Of a stretch of 64,000 nucleotides of DNA, positions 45,101 to 57,036 are shown in pieces. Source of the DNA: Erigeron canadensis (Eukaryota; Streptophyta; Magnoliopsida; Asterales; Asteraceae); the NCBI RefSeq assembly GCF_010389155.1, contig NC_057761.1:57038587-57102586 (forward strand). The letters run 5' to 3'. The translations under genes and the position numbers were made by a program. The first letter of the stretch is position 1; the number at the start of each line of letters is the position of its first letter. The notes under the pieces are model-generated. The model worked only from the letters and a program-made list of their open reading frames with translations, was not told the DNA's origin and ran no database searches.

Positions 45101-48100
45101 AAACCGTGAGTTTCCGTTTTATTATTATCAGAAGATTGCTATATTTTTTCTGACATATATCAGTTTCATGGTTCTGCAATTTGTTTGCTCTTCATTTAAG
45201 TTGAAAAAATGAAACTTCATCTTTATTTTTTGGCAGTTATCTACATATCTACACATCCAATGGCGTGTCTCTCCATGAGCTGTCATTAAAACTCTCCAAA
45301 CACAGGAAGTTCTCTGCAGATGATAATGACGATCTCTGCTCCATCTGTGCAGATGGAGGAAACCTGTTGTGTTGTGATAACTGCCCAAGAGCTTTCCACC
45401 CTGGTAAGATTTTCTTGGTTTATCGTCTGTTTTCCCTGTGACATTAATCTTCAGTGATGTTTGCTTCATGGTTCACGCGTTTCATTCAAGTTGCCAAATA
45501 TGGATTTAGGCATTTAGCCTGAAATATGATTATTGAATATCTGTTTTTGTGTCTTATTGTCGTTTCCATGTTTATGTATATTTGGAATGTATTGGTTGCA
45601 GTAATAATAATAAATATATCGACATTCAGCACATGTAGGTCCCAATAACCAAATGTCCAAATTGTATGCGTGTAACTTTTGTATTATATATTCTTTAACT
45701 GGACTGTGCTGTTCTCTTCCTTTATTTCCAAGAACAACCACTTTCTAGTATCTGTAGCTAGGTCTATCATGTCTCATATGTATTTCAAGCAATGCTTTTT
45801 TGGTTAAGTTCATTGTTTGATAATGGCTAAACTGCAGAATGCATCTCTGAGGCTGTGCCGCAGGGTACATGGTATTGCCAATACTGCCAAAATCTGTTCC
45901 AAAAGGAGAAGTTCGTGGAAAGAAATGAAAATGCACTTGCTGCTGGAAGGGTCGAAGGTATCGATCCCATTGAAGAAATAACTAAGCGGTGCATTCGCAT
46001 TGTTGAGAATATAGAGGTTGGAAAGTCGGGAGTTCCATCCAAAACCACTGCTCCAGCATGTGTTTTATGCAGGTGTGTGTCTGCTTTTTTTCCTTGCAAA
46101 GAAACATATCTGAGTTAAGTGGAACGAATCGAGTTTGCATTGGTTAAGTTATTTCCATTGAGCATTTTTCGTGCAATCTTTGTGTCTTTCAACTTATCAT
46201 TGGTGAAATGTTTGGATGTTTACATGTTTCATGTGCTCTTCACATTCGTAGGGCACATGATTTTAGCAAGTCTGGATTTGGTCCTAGAACTGTCATCATA
46301 TGTGATCAGGTGCTTTTCCATTTCGAAATAGATTGTTAGTTTGTGGTATACACTGATTGTGAGCGCCTTTGGTTATCATGGTTTTTGTTTCATCGTTTCA
46401 GTGCGAGAAAGAGTACCATGTAGGCTGTCTGAAGGAGTATGAAATGGATGACCTTATGGTAAGCCATATTATCTGTTACATTTATGTCCCATACATCCTA
46501 TCTGAGCACATGCACGTTTTAATACTATCGATATATTTAATGACAGGCATTGCCTACAGGGGAATGGTTTTGTTGTTCGGATTGCAATAATATCCGTAAA
46601 ACCTTGGAAAACCTGGTGGCTGGTGGAGAAAAATTGCTCCCAGACACCTTCATGGGTGCCATAAAGAAGAAGCAGGTGGAGCAAGGATTTGAACCCACTG
46701 CTGATCTTGACATTAAATGGAGACTTCTGTGTGGTAAAATGGCTTCTGAGGATACAAGAGTGTTGCTATCAAAAGCTGTTTCTATTTTTCATGTGAGTTG
46801 TCATTTGATGTTTATTGTTTGTGCATAACACATGTGCTGGGGCAGGAAATTCTACCCTAACTGCTTACGAATGTTGGTTGGTGTTATATTACATCGCTAA
46901 CATGGTAATGGCTAAAATGGTGAAGGGGTTTTGCTATTCATAGGCTTTATGGTTATTGTTAACTGTTAAGAGTGTAACATCCAAGAAACAAATGAGTTTA
47001 GTTCTATAATCACTGAAAGGATATCATAACCGCTGGATGATTATGCGTGAATGAAACCTTTTTTTGACAACTTACCACCTCATAGTGGTAATAAACACTC
47101 ACCTTTTTACTATAACCCCAGGGATATGTTTTGTAAAACTTGATATAAAGGAAATGGTTCTAATAGTCAAACGGGTCAAACTAGTCGAAACTCTTATTAT
47201 ATATCTCGCATGCATATAACCTTCTATGTTGCTGTACCCAAAAAAACCCGATTGGTAATACTTAATAGGTAATATAATCAAAAGTTTTGCAAAAACTGTT
47301 CCCCATCAACTCAACCGGGACTGGCTTAATTTGCTTTAGGATTGGTTTGGCCCATGACTGGGCCTGTAAGTTTAGCCACCTTTATATATGCGATTACCAT
47401 TTGGGATTTGCATATGATCGGAGTTTTTTAATCTCTGATGATATTTGATTTGCGTTTTTTTGTCACTGACTTGCTTCAGGATCGGTTTGACCCAATTGCT
47501 GATTCAACCACAAGCCGTCTTGATTTGATTCCTCACATGGTTTACGGGTAATTGATCATGTAGTTATTGCCAAATGGTCTGAATGAGTTGTATTGTATGG
47601 ATTTTCTGTCAACTTACATTTTATTTGATGTCACTTCAGGAGAAGTCTAAAACAACAGGATTATGGAGGGATGTACTGTGCTGTATTGACAGTCAAGTAA
47701 GACTAATTCTTAATCCAACACATTTAGTTATATGTGACTGCAGGTCTGATTCTTGCTCAAATGTGTAGCTCAACGGTTGTATCTGCTGGCATCTTTCGTA
47801 TCTTTGGCCAAGAAGTAGCTGAATTGCCTTTAGTAGCAACAAGTACTGAATGTCAAGGATTGGTAAGTATGAAACATGATTATTCTGTAGAGATGGCAAA
47901 TTGGTTGTGTTGGGGTGGTAATTTCGGGTGACTATTTAAACCTGATATTTTTCTGTTCAAGTCAGGTTGGTTCGAGTGGTTGACTTGAAGCAATTTTTTG
48001 ACCAAACCTAATAAAATGATTAGCTTGTTAAATATAATCACAGAAGTTATAATGCTTATATTTTGTGAATGGAATTATTTAAGAGGTTTATGCACCCAAA

Positions 48101-48593
48101 TGCATTCATTACCTGAAGTTCCCCATTCACAAGTAGATGGGTCAAAAGTTCCACCTCTTTATGTCTTTGTGTGCTTTATGGGGTTTACTTGGTTCTTATC
48201 TATGTCTATGTTGTGTAGGGTTATTTCCAAGCTCTGTTTTACTGCATTGAAGAACTGCTAGCTTCTTTGAATGTGAAAACGTTGGCTCTTCCAGCTGCTG
48301 ATGAAGCTGGTTCTATATGGAATAAGAAGTTTGGGTTTGAGAAGATGCCTGATGTAGAGGTGTGCACTATTTTCCTCCTTTTTTTTTCTTTCTTTTTTTT
48401 TTTTGATAATGCTACTTGGATAGTCAAACACTATCACATGCTCAAGCTGTAGAAACCCCCCCAAAAAATGAAACTATATTAACATATATACTTGATCATG
48501 CAGTTGACACAGTACAGAAGGGATTATCAGCTGATGGTTTTTCAAGGAACCTCAATGTTGTACAAGACTGTCCCAAAGCCTTCAAGTATTTAG
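42143..48593 (+). CDS. PHD-finger protein with TDBD repeats and GNAT acetyltransferase-like domain
   Basis: A nuclear chromatin factor of the IDM1-related plant family (compare AT2G37520/AT3G53680). I read 18 exons: 42143-42628, 43210-43296, 43376-43580, 43679-43823, 44493-44585, 44686-44767, 44909-44968, 45053-45105, 45237-45403, 45838-46072, 46252-46309, 46402-46458, 46547-46792, 47480-47547, 47640-47696, 47769-47862, 48219-48359, 48504-48593. These sum to 2424 nt (807 aa), with all phases agreeing. Order: acidic Lys/Glu-rich N terminus; first TDBD-like block ([37 protein letters not shown]); second one ([31 protein letters not shown]); PHD finger [20 protein letters not shown] (about 437-478); extended PHD ACVLCR...[15 protein letters not shown]...WFCCSDC (about 532-590); GNAT-like fold with [50 protein letters not shown] and a last exon ending [10 protein letters not shown]. 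Such proteins read histone tails and may acetylate them; activity here is not proven. Confidence 0.92.
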
Positions 48594-49360
48594 GTTGGTA
48601 ATAGATGGTCAAAGTTTTGTGGGGATTGGTGTTGGTATGATTGGCCATAGAATTTGAATTATATAGTTATAGATTTTCATATGGAGCAAGAAGTATAGTG
48701 CTACCTAATCTCTTTTTGTGGTGCCCAAGCTGGTATCATTGATAGGTGATTTCTTTTGTTGGTTGGCTCATTATGAACCAAATTATGTTGGGGATGCCCC
48801 TTGGGCGATTTTGATTGGGAGATCTACCTTCGGTTTTGAAGTTATTGGTTATGACAATGTGCATATAATCTCAAAGATCAATGTTAACTTAAAGTTTTTG
48901 AATCGCTACTATTGTGAACGGTCTCTTTACCATTATGTATGAATAGGCTAATATTATTGGGACGTGAATTTAGGAGCATCGGAAATTCTTTACCGACTTA
49001 CGGATTTGATTTCTGAAAATAATATCAACTTTGTTGGTTCGTTTTAGTCACAACAGAGTACAAGTATCACGTGGCAAAAATAGCAACAAATATTATGTAA
49101 GGTAGACTAGTTTAGTTTGGATTGGTTAGCTTGCATCTTGTCAGCAAGAAGGTTGTGAGACTTTTGATAACTGGTAGTGCAAGAAGGTAATTCGACCAAA
49201 TTGACAAATTGGGACATCATGGGTGCTAGTGTATCCTTTTTGCCAAGCTTTTGGTCGTTTCGTCAACACATGGTCAAAATGTGTCTTCATGTTTAGTTGG
49301 ATCGAAAATGGTGTATTATAAAAATTTGGAATATAATGACCAAATGTATATAGTAAGACC
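48594..49360. other. 3' flank of the PHD-GNAT gene
   Basis: Probable 3' UTR to about 48950, then AT-rich sequence leading into the LINE remnant. No supported frame. Confidence 0.5.
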
Positions 49361-49900
49361 GTATGGTTCGGTCAATGTGTACGGAGCCATGCTTTAATAA
49401 TGTGGTTGGCTATGAGAGATTATTTACTAATACAAGATAGATTGATAAAGTGGTACCCGAATAATGCCTATTCATGTACATTGTGTGACACTCAGTCCGA
49501 TTCATTGGAACACTTGTTTTTCAAATTTTTAAATGTAAGTATACAGAGTATATTTGAGAAGAGATGAAGGGAGTATATTTGGGAAGAGATGAAGGGGATG
49601 ATGGATGAAACAAGTAGTCCTAATAGGTGGGAAGAAATCAAGAGCTGGTTTTGTAACAAAAAGCAAAACAATTCGGTGAAGAGCGTTGTCTAAAGAATAA
49701 TTTTTGCTGCTTGTGTGTACATCATTTGGAAGGAAAGGAATTCTAGAATTTTCAACAGGGCCATAATACCAAAGGAAACATTAAAGGAGCATATTGTGAA
49801 CACTATTAGATATAGATTGATGAGACTGAAATTTAAAGAAGGGGAAATCTATGTAGAGTTAAAAAAGAGATGGGCTTGTGTTAGTGATGAATTTCGTTGA
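49361..49900 (+). pseudogene. LINE-type reverse transcriptase C-terminal remnant
   Basis: Reads as the zinc-binding tail of plant non-LTR reverse transcriptases (zf-RVT): VWFGQCVRSHALIMWLAMRD, then LLIQDRLIKWYPNNAYSCTLC and SLEHLFFKF, and further on CVYIIWKERNSRIFN. One reading frame runs throughout but holds two in-frame stops (TGA and TAA). A small tandem duplication of agtatatttg(a/g)gaagagatgaa lies near 49550-49595. No reverse transcriptase catalytic core is present; a dead 3' fragment. Confidence 0.8.
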
Positions 49901-50274
49901 ATTGTTTTTAATAAAACTGCAGCTGGATGGCATGGGAGTAAAAAAGAATTAACATTGATAGAAATTGTAATAATTAATATATAGGAAAGTTGTTGATAGT
50001 ATACATAGGTATAGTTATAGAAACAAACTATAAGTTTTGATACGCATAATATCCCAGCACATATGGTCCCCATAAAACATGGACCATTTGTGTATTTTCA
50101 TATTTCTTAGTATATGAATTTCATTTTTATTTTCATTTTTTTAGACAATTTTCCCCATTTTTTTCTCTCTCTTTCTCTCCAATCCTTCTCCACATTCTCA
50201 GTTTCACTCCAACAGTCCACCATGGATGACCTAATTAATATATATAAATACATGACATATATATATATATATAT

Positions 50275-50462
50275 GGGGATAAGAATATAAAGTTGTTAGG
50301 TATCTAAGCTTAGGTGTGGAATACCCACATATTGTTTTTTTAATCCATAAAATTCTTGGGGCCCAAGCATTTATTCATTGATTAAAAAATATTAAAAAAT
50401 TTGTATGTGAGGGGTTCCACACCTAAGTTTAGATGCCGAACAACCTTATATTAACTTTTCCC
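50275..50462. mobile_element. Palindromic MITE inserted in a TA tract (copy 1)
   Basis: Ends gttgttaggtatctaagctt / aggtgtgga and, in reverse complement, gttgttcggcatctaaactt / aggtgtgga. Flanked on both sides by (TA)n. Interior ggggcccaagcatttattca and tttgtatgtgaggggtt match the copy at 62124-62293. Confidence 0.75.
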
Positions 50463-51849
50463 ACATATATATATATATATATATATATAAGAATTATAAT
50501 CATAACATCATAAAAGAAGGCAGAAGTAAAAGCACTCCACCATCGCATCATCACTACCAGTCTTCCCATCGCAACACCACTATCGGATATTCCCATCGCC
50601 GTCGCACCACCACTCCACCACGTCCATATCTCGCCACCACTTCTAACTCGATTTCATGGCCGGATTTTTATACAAATGTTGTTTAGTACGGAGTATATCT
50701 TTGCCTTTATAGTCGGAGAAATACACAAATATGTGAGCAGATGACGCTGCTTAAAGTGTCAAAATTATGGGTGAAAAGATAATTAGGTCAATGAGGTTAG
50801 GTAAATGGACGACATGTGTGAGGTTGGATTGTTAAGTCTTCAGTCTGTAGCTACTCAGTTGGCAACCTTCTCTGATTGTATCATAATTACTTTGATGTTG
50901 CGGGTGGGTCGTTGGGTGAAGAACCAACTGTGAGTCATTCTCTGTTTCTTGATATTTCGGTCTAAATGGAGCATGAGATTTTGTATTGTATTTAAAAAGA
51001 ATATTAAATTTTGTGACTGGGTTTGAAAGACATGTGATTAGGTTCTTGCGTGCATAACATTATTGTCATGTCATTGTCTATGTTAGTATACAAACAATTT
51101 CTTATCTTCTTATCAGTTTTCATTTATTCTCAATTTTTATTTACTATTGTCCCATTGTGGTCCTATACCTATGCTATGTTGGATAGGGGTGTGCTTAAAT
51201 AAGCCCCCTTTTGATATCATATGTTGATAACCCGGTACAAGTTCAAATAACCAACCAAAACAAATACTTGCATGTGGTAACTCATAATGGTTGCCATGTA
51301 TACCATATTCCTAGTATATACATTAATTTGGAATATGGTGGACCCTGGGACTAAAAGGTCTTGGATTCAAATTCTGGTGTGAGTAAAATGCTCCAACGAA
51401 TAGAGATATAATGGGTCACCTCTGAAATTAGAGTTGGGTATATGAATAAATATGTTGTTGAGCCCAAATTTTGCTGTTATAAAAATATATACTTTAATTT
51501 GGTCATGGTCAATAAGTAGATATATTTATCCAATTATTTGCTAGATTTTTAACGTATAACAGTTCAAGTGGTTTAGGTTTGGTTCTTTATATTGTTTTAA
51601 GTTTTAAATCAAAAAATTTAAAAAGGGGTAGCTTTTTAAATTGGTGTTAAAAGGTAGTGAAACGAAGCAAATAACAGAAATAGTCACGTGATGGACAAAT
51701 TACGTCCGCTTAGGATTTGGATTAAAACCATCGACACGACAAACTTATTTGGACTAAAACGATAATTTATGAATTGAAAGGTAAGGAATGAAATCAATAA
51801 TTTTTGACCCACGACAGGGAGCAAATTCGTAATTTACTCATTTTTTTTA
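50463..51849. other. Intergenic DNA, no gene seen
   Basis: Has a ccaccatcg-rich low-complexity stretch (50535-50640). A B-box-like ggattcaaattctgg near 51362 may be another SINE fragment. No coding frame supported. Confidence 0.5.
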
Positions 51850-52076
51850 TTAGGTGCGAATCGAATATCACAACAGGGCTATAGACTATGTTGTCTTAAC
51901 CTGATCTACGGTAGAGAGTCTCTTCACCCAATGGTCAATATATAGTAGGAGGAAAAACCCCCTATTAATTCACCAAAATGCACAACAATTAATAGGGGTA
52001 AACCTTGTCTCTTCAAGACTTGAATTCAGATCTTCCAGAGTCAAACCTTGGACTATTAACTCAATGACAGTTATAT
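51850..52076 (-). mobile_element. SINE, minus-strand copy
   Basis: In reverse complement: head cattgagttaatagtccaag and gaattcaagtcttgaag (B-box region), body aagagactctctaccgtaga, acaacatagtctatagccct and gttgtgatattcgattcgca, tail taataaaaaaaatg. The last two body strings match the SINE at 23868-24112. The head lies directly against the Tourist-like element that begins at 52080. Confidence 0.7.
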
Positions 52077-52079
52077 TTA

Positions 52080-53017
52080 GGGTGTGTTTGATTTCAGCTG
52101 AATGGAATCATTCCTAACTAAATGCTGAATCGGTTAGCAATCATATCGTTTGGTTTACCCATCTGAACAAATAATGATGCTGAATGAGAATTAAAATGGT
52201 GTTGAACTATTCCCCATACAAAAGCTCTCTAAACCATTCAGTATCTCACTTTTCCCCAACTACCCTTATCTCTTCCATTCCACCATCCACACTTTTTTTT
52301 CCCTATCCTCTTCACAAATTCGATTAAACCATATAGAATTTCATCATCAAATCCCTTATGCTAATAACCTTTTCTTTTTTCATCTCCATTAAATCGTCAC
52401 TGATTCGTTGATTTGAAAACAAATATATATTTTTTTTACAAAATCTCTTAAAAACAAAAATTCCCAGATCTAGTGCTAATATACTAATATATTATAAAAA
52501 TATAAATATCACTTCCGTATATCTTTGCTTGTTGGGTTAGCAGCAACAATTAGTGGGTATTTTATCATTTTCTTTATTTGAGCAACATAATGATATCATA
52601 ATTTGTGAAGGAATCTGTAACCGATCGGGCGACGTAAAAGGAAATCGTCTTTGACTCTTTGTGTGTGTGTTCATTTGAAATTGAAACAAAGTTTTATCTT
52701 CATTTTTTGACTCTTTTATTTTACTCAGGGAAATGTTTTTGAGATTTTGATTTGTCTTTGAAAAACTTAATATTATCATAGTATTTATGTTATGTTTATG
52801 TTTAGTTCAAAAAAGATACTCGTATTATATTTTTTATAAAATTTGACATTTAAGATAAAAAGGTTAAAATGATCATTTCCGTTATTCAGATTACCCAATT
52901 AGAAGTGATATCAAACATACTTTTATCATTTAGAACCAAATTCATTCAAAACTTTTAAATCATTCAGAGTTTGGAATCATTCAGCACTAAATCATTCTGT
53001 GTTATCAAACGGAGTCT
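52080..53017 (+). mobile_element. Tourist/PIF-Harbinger-like element, about 0.94 kb
   Basis: Flanked by TTA (52077-52079 and 53018-53020). Starts gggtgtgtttgatttcagct, then gaatggaatcattcc. The right end in reverse complement starts agactccgtttgataacaca, then gaatgatttagtgctgaatg. Related to 6653-7693 in opposite orientation. The minus-strand frame at 52537-52779 within it is not supported as a gene. Confidence 0.65.
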
Positions 53018-53159
53018 TTACTCTTTTTATTAAATCGTATAGATGTTTGATGGTGCAATATATTTAGGCGGGATGTTTCAAAATTCAAAATCTTGAAAAA
53101 GATCCGTTCATTTAGATTTATGGTTTATTTATTCAAAAAGATATGTATACATTCCTATA

Positions 53160-53442
53160 TATTTAACTTTTCTTTCATATACATCCGTGGCCCCCTTCTT
53201 TTTATATTCCCTTTCCTCTTCACACCAAAATCACCACGCTCTCTCCCCCTCACTCAAACGGTAAATTAGGGTTTCTTTTCTTCTTCTCTCATTTGTTTAT
53301 ATCCCCTTTTCTCTTCTTCATATGTTTATTGCTATATGTGTATATCGATTTCTTATATTTGCAATTCTTCTTATTCTTTTGTATATGTTTAAATTCATCC
53401 ACACAGGTCTCAATTTTCACTAATTTCATAGCGAGCGATAAA
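53160..53442 (+). promoter_or_regulatory. Leader of the CKS gene with a likely 5' UTR intron
   Basis: A CT-rich tract (ctctctccccctcactc, near 53239) is followed by a donor-like acggtaaattagg and, at about 53406, an acceptor acacag just before gtctcaattttcac and the ATG at 53443. A leader intron is plausible from these sites only. Confidence 0.4.
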
Positions 53443-55182
53443 ATGGGTCAGATCCAGTACTCCGAGAAATACTTCGATGATACCTTCGAATATAGGTAAT
53501 CTTTTCTAATAACTACTTTAAATATAGGTAATCTGAATTGTTATATATATTTTTGCAATACAAATACATAAAATTTGCAAATAAAAAATTGGCAGGCATG
53601 TGGTTCTACCTCCAGAAGTTGCTAAGCTTCTTCCCAAGAATCGTCTTCTCACTGAAGTATGTTTTTCAATACCATATCTAATCTATAAATTCATATAAAG
53701 CTATGTATACAGTATATATATGTTATATTATTGTCCAGTTAACTTATACTCGTATTTGTTAGGGCATATTAGTATTAATTTTTTTGTTTCTTTTTTTATT
53801 TTTATATGTGTTATAATTTTTACAAGTAGAATATAATACTAAGGCTGTAAGTAGTAACAATATGATGAATGATTTATGTTGAAATTCCGTATTGGCTTGA
53901 TGGGAAGATGCCATCAAGTTATCAAACAGGCCGGCAGGATTTCATTTCACAGATTGAATTAACATCAACCTAACCCGATTTGATAACATACACGGGCTGT
54001 TAACACGATCCCTAGCTTTAACATACTAATCTGGGTTTGATTTGGTAAACACATCTGATAGACGGATCAAATGGGTTGGCTGATTGGTTTTCAGACAAAA
54101 ATGTCAAACAGGTTTAGATCAAGTTAGTCAAACTGGTAGGTTTTTGGGTGTAATGACTTTTAGGTTGGAATATTATCTTTTGCTAGGTTGGGATTTGAAT
54201 AATTATCTTTCGCTAGGCTGAAGGTTTATGTCATGTCTGTTTTAGGTTGAGCTTCGTCCTCATGGCTGGTATTGGCTTCCCTAAAGTATGAATATATTCA
54301 TTTCCTTTGGTTGTCAAATCAAAACAGACTAATGGCATACTAAGTGCTTTTTTTTAATGACCTTTATTAACTGTTGATAAAGAATATGATATAACAACTT
54401 CAAGAACTGTTAGGAGTTTGATAACCAATCTCAAGAAACATTATAAGAATGTTTTAGCATTACTTTTTTTTTTCCTTCTGTATTTAATAACTGTACCACA
54501 TACAGTTTACGTTTTTTTCTTTCTTAACAAATTACCCTGTAATCCTAGAAATAAGACTACCTGTGACTTTTCTGCTGAAGTCAGGCCGGTGTCAAAAGAG
54601 TTCGATTAATCTCCTGCCTCTGGGGCTCTATGGCTCTTGGTCTCTTACCAGCTCCTAGACCCCAAGATTGGAATGGGCATAGGAACATGTATTGATGTAC
54701 CATATCGGCTAATGCTCCCAGGTTGATGCGATGCAGTTCTTACGGAAGCTCTTTCTTACCAGTCAAGTAGTACAACAGCTATATCTTATCTTATAGCCCG
54801 GCGCGGCGGGTCGCCTTTTTAATTCAGTAGATAGAAGAAAGTATTAAATAAGGAGTAGTACCCAAATTTATTGTATAAATATATTTTCGGGATCAATGGT
54901 TGGATCATGCAAACTAGAAATAATATTATACTTGTTATGTACAAATGTTGTGTTTGCCATGTTTATTCAGATACAGATAAGACTTTTACAACTTTTTCTG
55001 ATACCAAGTTTGTTGATTTGTTTTAATAGACTGAATGGCGTGCAATGGGTGTGCAACAGAGCCGAGGATGGGTGCACTATGCGATTCACCGACCTGAACC
55101 TCATATCATGCTGTTTAGGAGGCCTCTAAACTACCAGCAGAATCAAGAAAATCAAGCTCAGCCAACCCTTGTTGCCAAGTGA
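53443..55182 (+). CDS. CKS1: Cyclin-dependent kinase regulatory subunit CKS1
   Basis: Small adaptor that binds CDKs and phosphorylated targets to promote multi-site phosphorylation in the cell cycle. Exons 53443-53495, 53596-53656 and 55030-55182 give 88 aa with phases in agreement; plant CKS proteins are about 87 aa. Visible: [37 protein letters not shown], then [20 protein letters not shown] and [12 protein letters not shown]. The phosphate-binding arginines/tryptophan and the HxPEPH hinge that governs strand exchange ([13 protein letters not shown]) are intact. The third exon follows a large 1.37-kb intron holding repeat-like DNA but no supported gene. The tail [13 protein letters not shown] is slightly variant, as is normal. 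Confidence 0.96.
53657..55029 (+). other. Large second intron of CKS1
   Basis: 1373 bp, against 100 bp for the first intron. It contains a GC-rich patch (54560-54830) including a strong cccggcgcggcgggt hairpin near 54798, and a short ORF fragment near 54245 ([12 protein letters not shown]) that leads nowhere. Origin unknown; probably old insertions. Confidence 0.45.
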
Positions 55183-57036
55183 AGCTGCGCTGGTATCACT
55201 CAAGTCCTGATAATCTTTTTAGTATGAACCAGCATATCATTTCCTCTAGAAATGAATTAATGAAGTATATGTTTGACCTTTTTAATCTGTTGTTTGTTGC
55301 CCTTATCTCATAGTTTGAGAAAGTATTTTCATTTGCTGTAGTGAATTTGATCTAAAAAGTCTTGGTTGTGATGTTAATGGGCACTGTTACAATGTGATTG
55401 TTGGTTGCATGGAACTACTCTTTATCTGGGGAAGATGTGATTATGTTGATTTTTTTTTAACTTTAAGAGTGACTGGAATGGAGGGACGATCTTGATAGTG
55501 GGGTGGCCAACAACACCAATTTTTCCGTGTGGTTGTGTGATCACCATGTATGTTCTAATTGAAAAAAAAAAGTTACTAAGTACTGTCGTACTGATCATAC
55601 CTTGTTCAAAATTACCACTAGTTTGGAAAGTCAGGTCTAATCTGTGACTTCGTTGGTTATATTAGTTAGTGGAGCTGTAGTAGGCAGACCTAGGTAATTT
55701 TTGTAGTTACGTTCAAGGTTAGATGACGGCCTGTCATCTTGAATTGGTATACCATGATTCAATACTAGCATAGCCTACATGAGATGACAAGTCAAAGTCA
55801 AAAGTAGTGATCTATGCCAAAGGGGAAGGACTTACCAACTCATTGTGAAAATGGGTTCTACAGTTAGATACAAGCAGATGCTCCCCTAATGTCAAATTGT
55901 CAATTATGTTATGGGTAAGTCGAGGAAGTTATACTTGAAGATATGTTTTCACTATTTATTGGTCGCAAGCAGTAATATGGTGAACTGGTTCAATATCAAT
56001 ATCCAGGATATTGAAACCTATATCTCACATAAAGTAATCACAGGGGGCTCTGCAAGAATTTTCACAAGTGAAATGACTCAAGTTACGATAAGTAACCATC
56101 TTGTACGGTACAACTAGTAGATGTCCGTTTATTTGTCACAATAGCATCACATTCTTTCTTATGATCCAACGAATTAACATGTTCATCATGAATGTGACAC
56201 ATTCAATATGGTGAAAGCGTAGAGACTTGGGTAAGAATACATTTTAGTCTTGAACCAAACAACTAAGTATTATGAATCTATAGCAGAACACTGAAAGGTT
56301 TATGTCCCGGGTTCTGTTTCTTTAGGAAGAGAATTGATGAAGTTCGAGAAACCTAAATTAATTGTACACATCTTTTTGGTTTAATGTATATAAGAAATTG
56401 CACATAATACTGTATTATAACTTTTAACCTTTACGAAGAAAGCAAATTCCCTGCTGCTAACTAGAAGTGACCACACACAACATATTACTACTTGCTACCA
56501 ATAGCATCGCCACATGAGCATCGCCATAATATTACTAATTTTGCTATGTCCCTTTGGCTTTAGAACAACACAGCCATATGTAAAAATGTGATACTATATC
56601 TGTACGAATATACTGTGTATCTAAATTCTATGTCTGAATATATTACTGTATAATCCAATCAATTCAAGAAACATATCACACATTTTCTATATAATCATCT
56701 TTCATCTGTAGCTTTTCCGTGTATCTCAATCACTTTACTAGGCACATTTTTTTTTATATATAAAATTGCAAAATATGATTCACTATCTCAAATAATATCT
56801 GTCACTAGTAATATAATATTCATATATATACATAGAATAAGCTTTTACCTCGCAACAAGTAATTAACAACATCCAGTCACGTTACAAGCGGTCTTACAAG
56901 AAAACAAAAGGCTGATCCATATTAGGACCAAAAACTTGAGATGAAAAAAAGCTTTATATCCATTAACAAGTCATTTTCAGTATCATAAATTCATAAGTAC
57001 AGCCAAAACAAGTTCCAACCACAATCTTCCTCAGTT
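55183..57036. other. Spacer between convergent CKS1 and the zinc-finger gene
   Basis: 3' UTR of CKS1 (to about 55330) on the left and of the zinc-finger gene on the right. Short frames such as 55911-56117 are unsupported. Confidence 0.55.

Noticed and set aside
45505..45741. Minus-strand frame inside the PHD-GNAT gene
   Set aside because: Lies in an intron of that gene; no domain features.
54245..54285. In-frame [12 protein letters not shown] after an acceptor-like site in CKS1 intron 2
   Set aside because: Would not keep CKS1 intact and is followed by a stop; no family recognised.
54790..54830. cccggcgcggcgggt hairpin as a Helitron 3' end
   Set aside because: No CTAG/CTRR terminus at the right distance on either strand.
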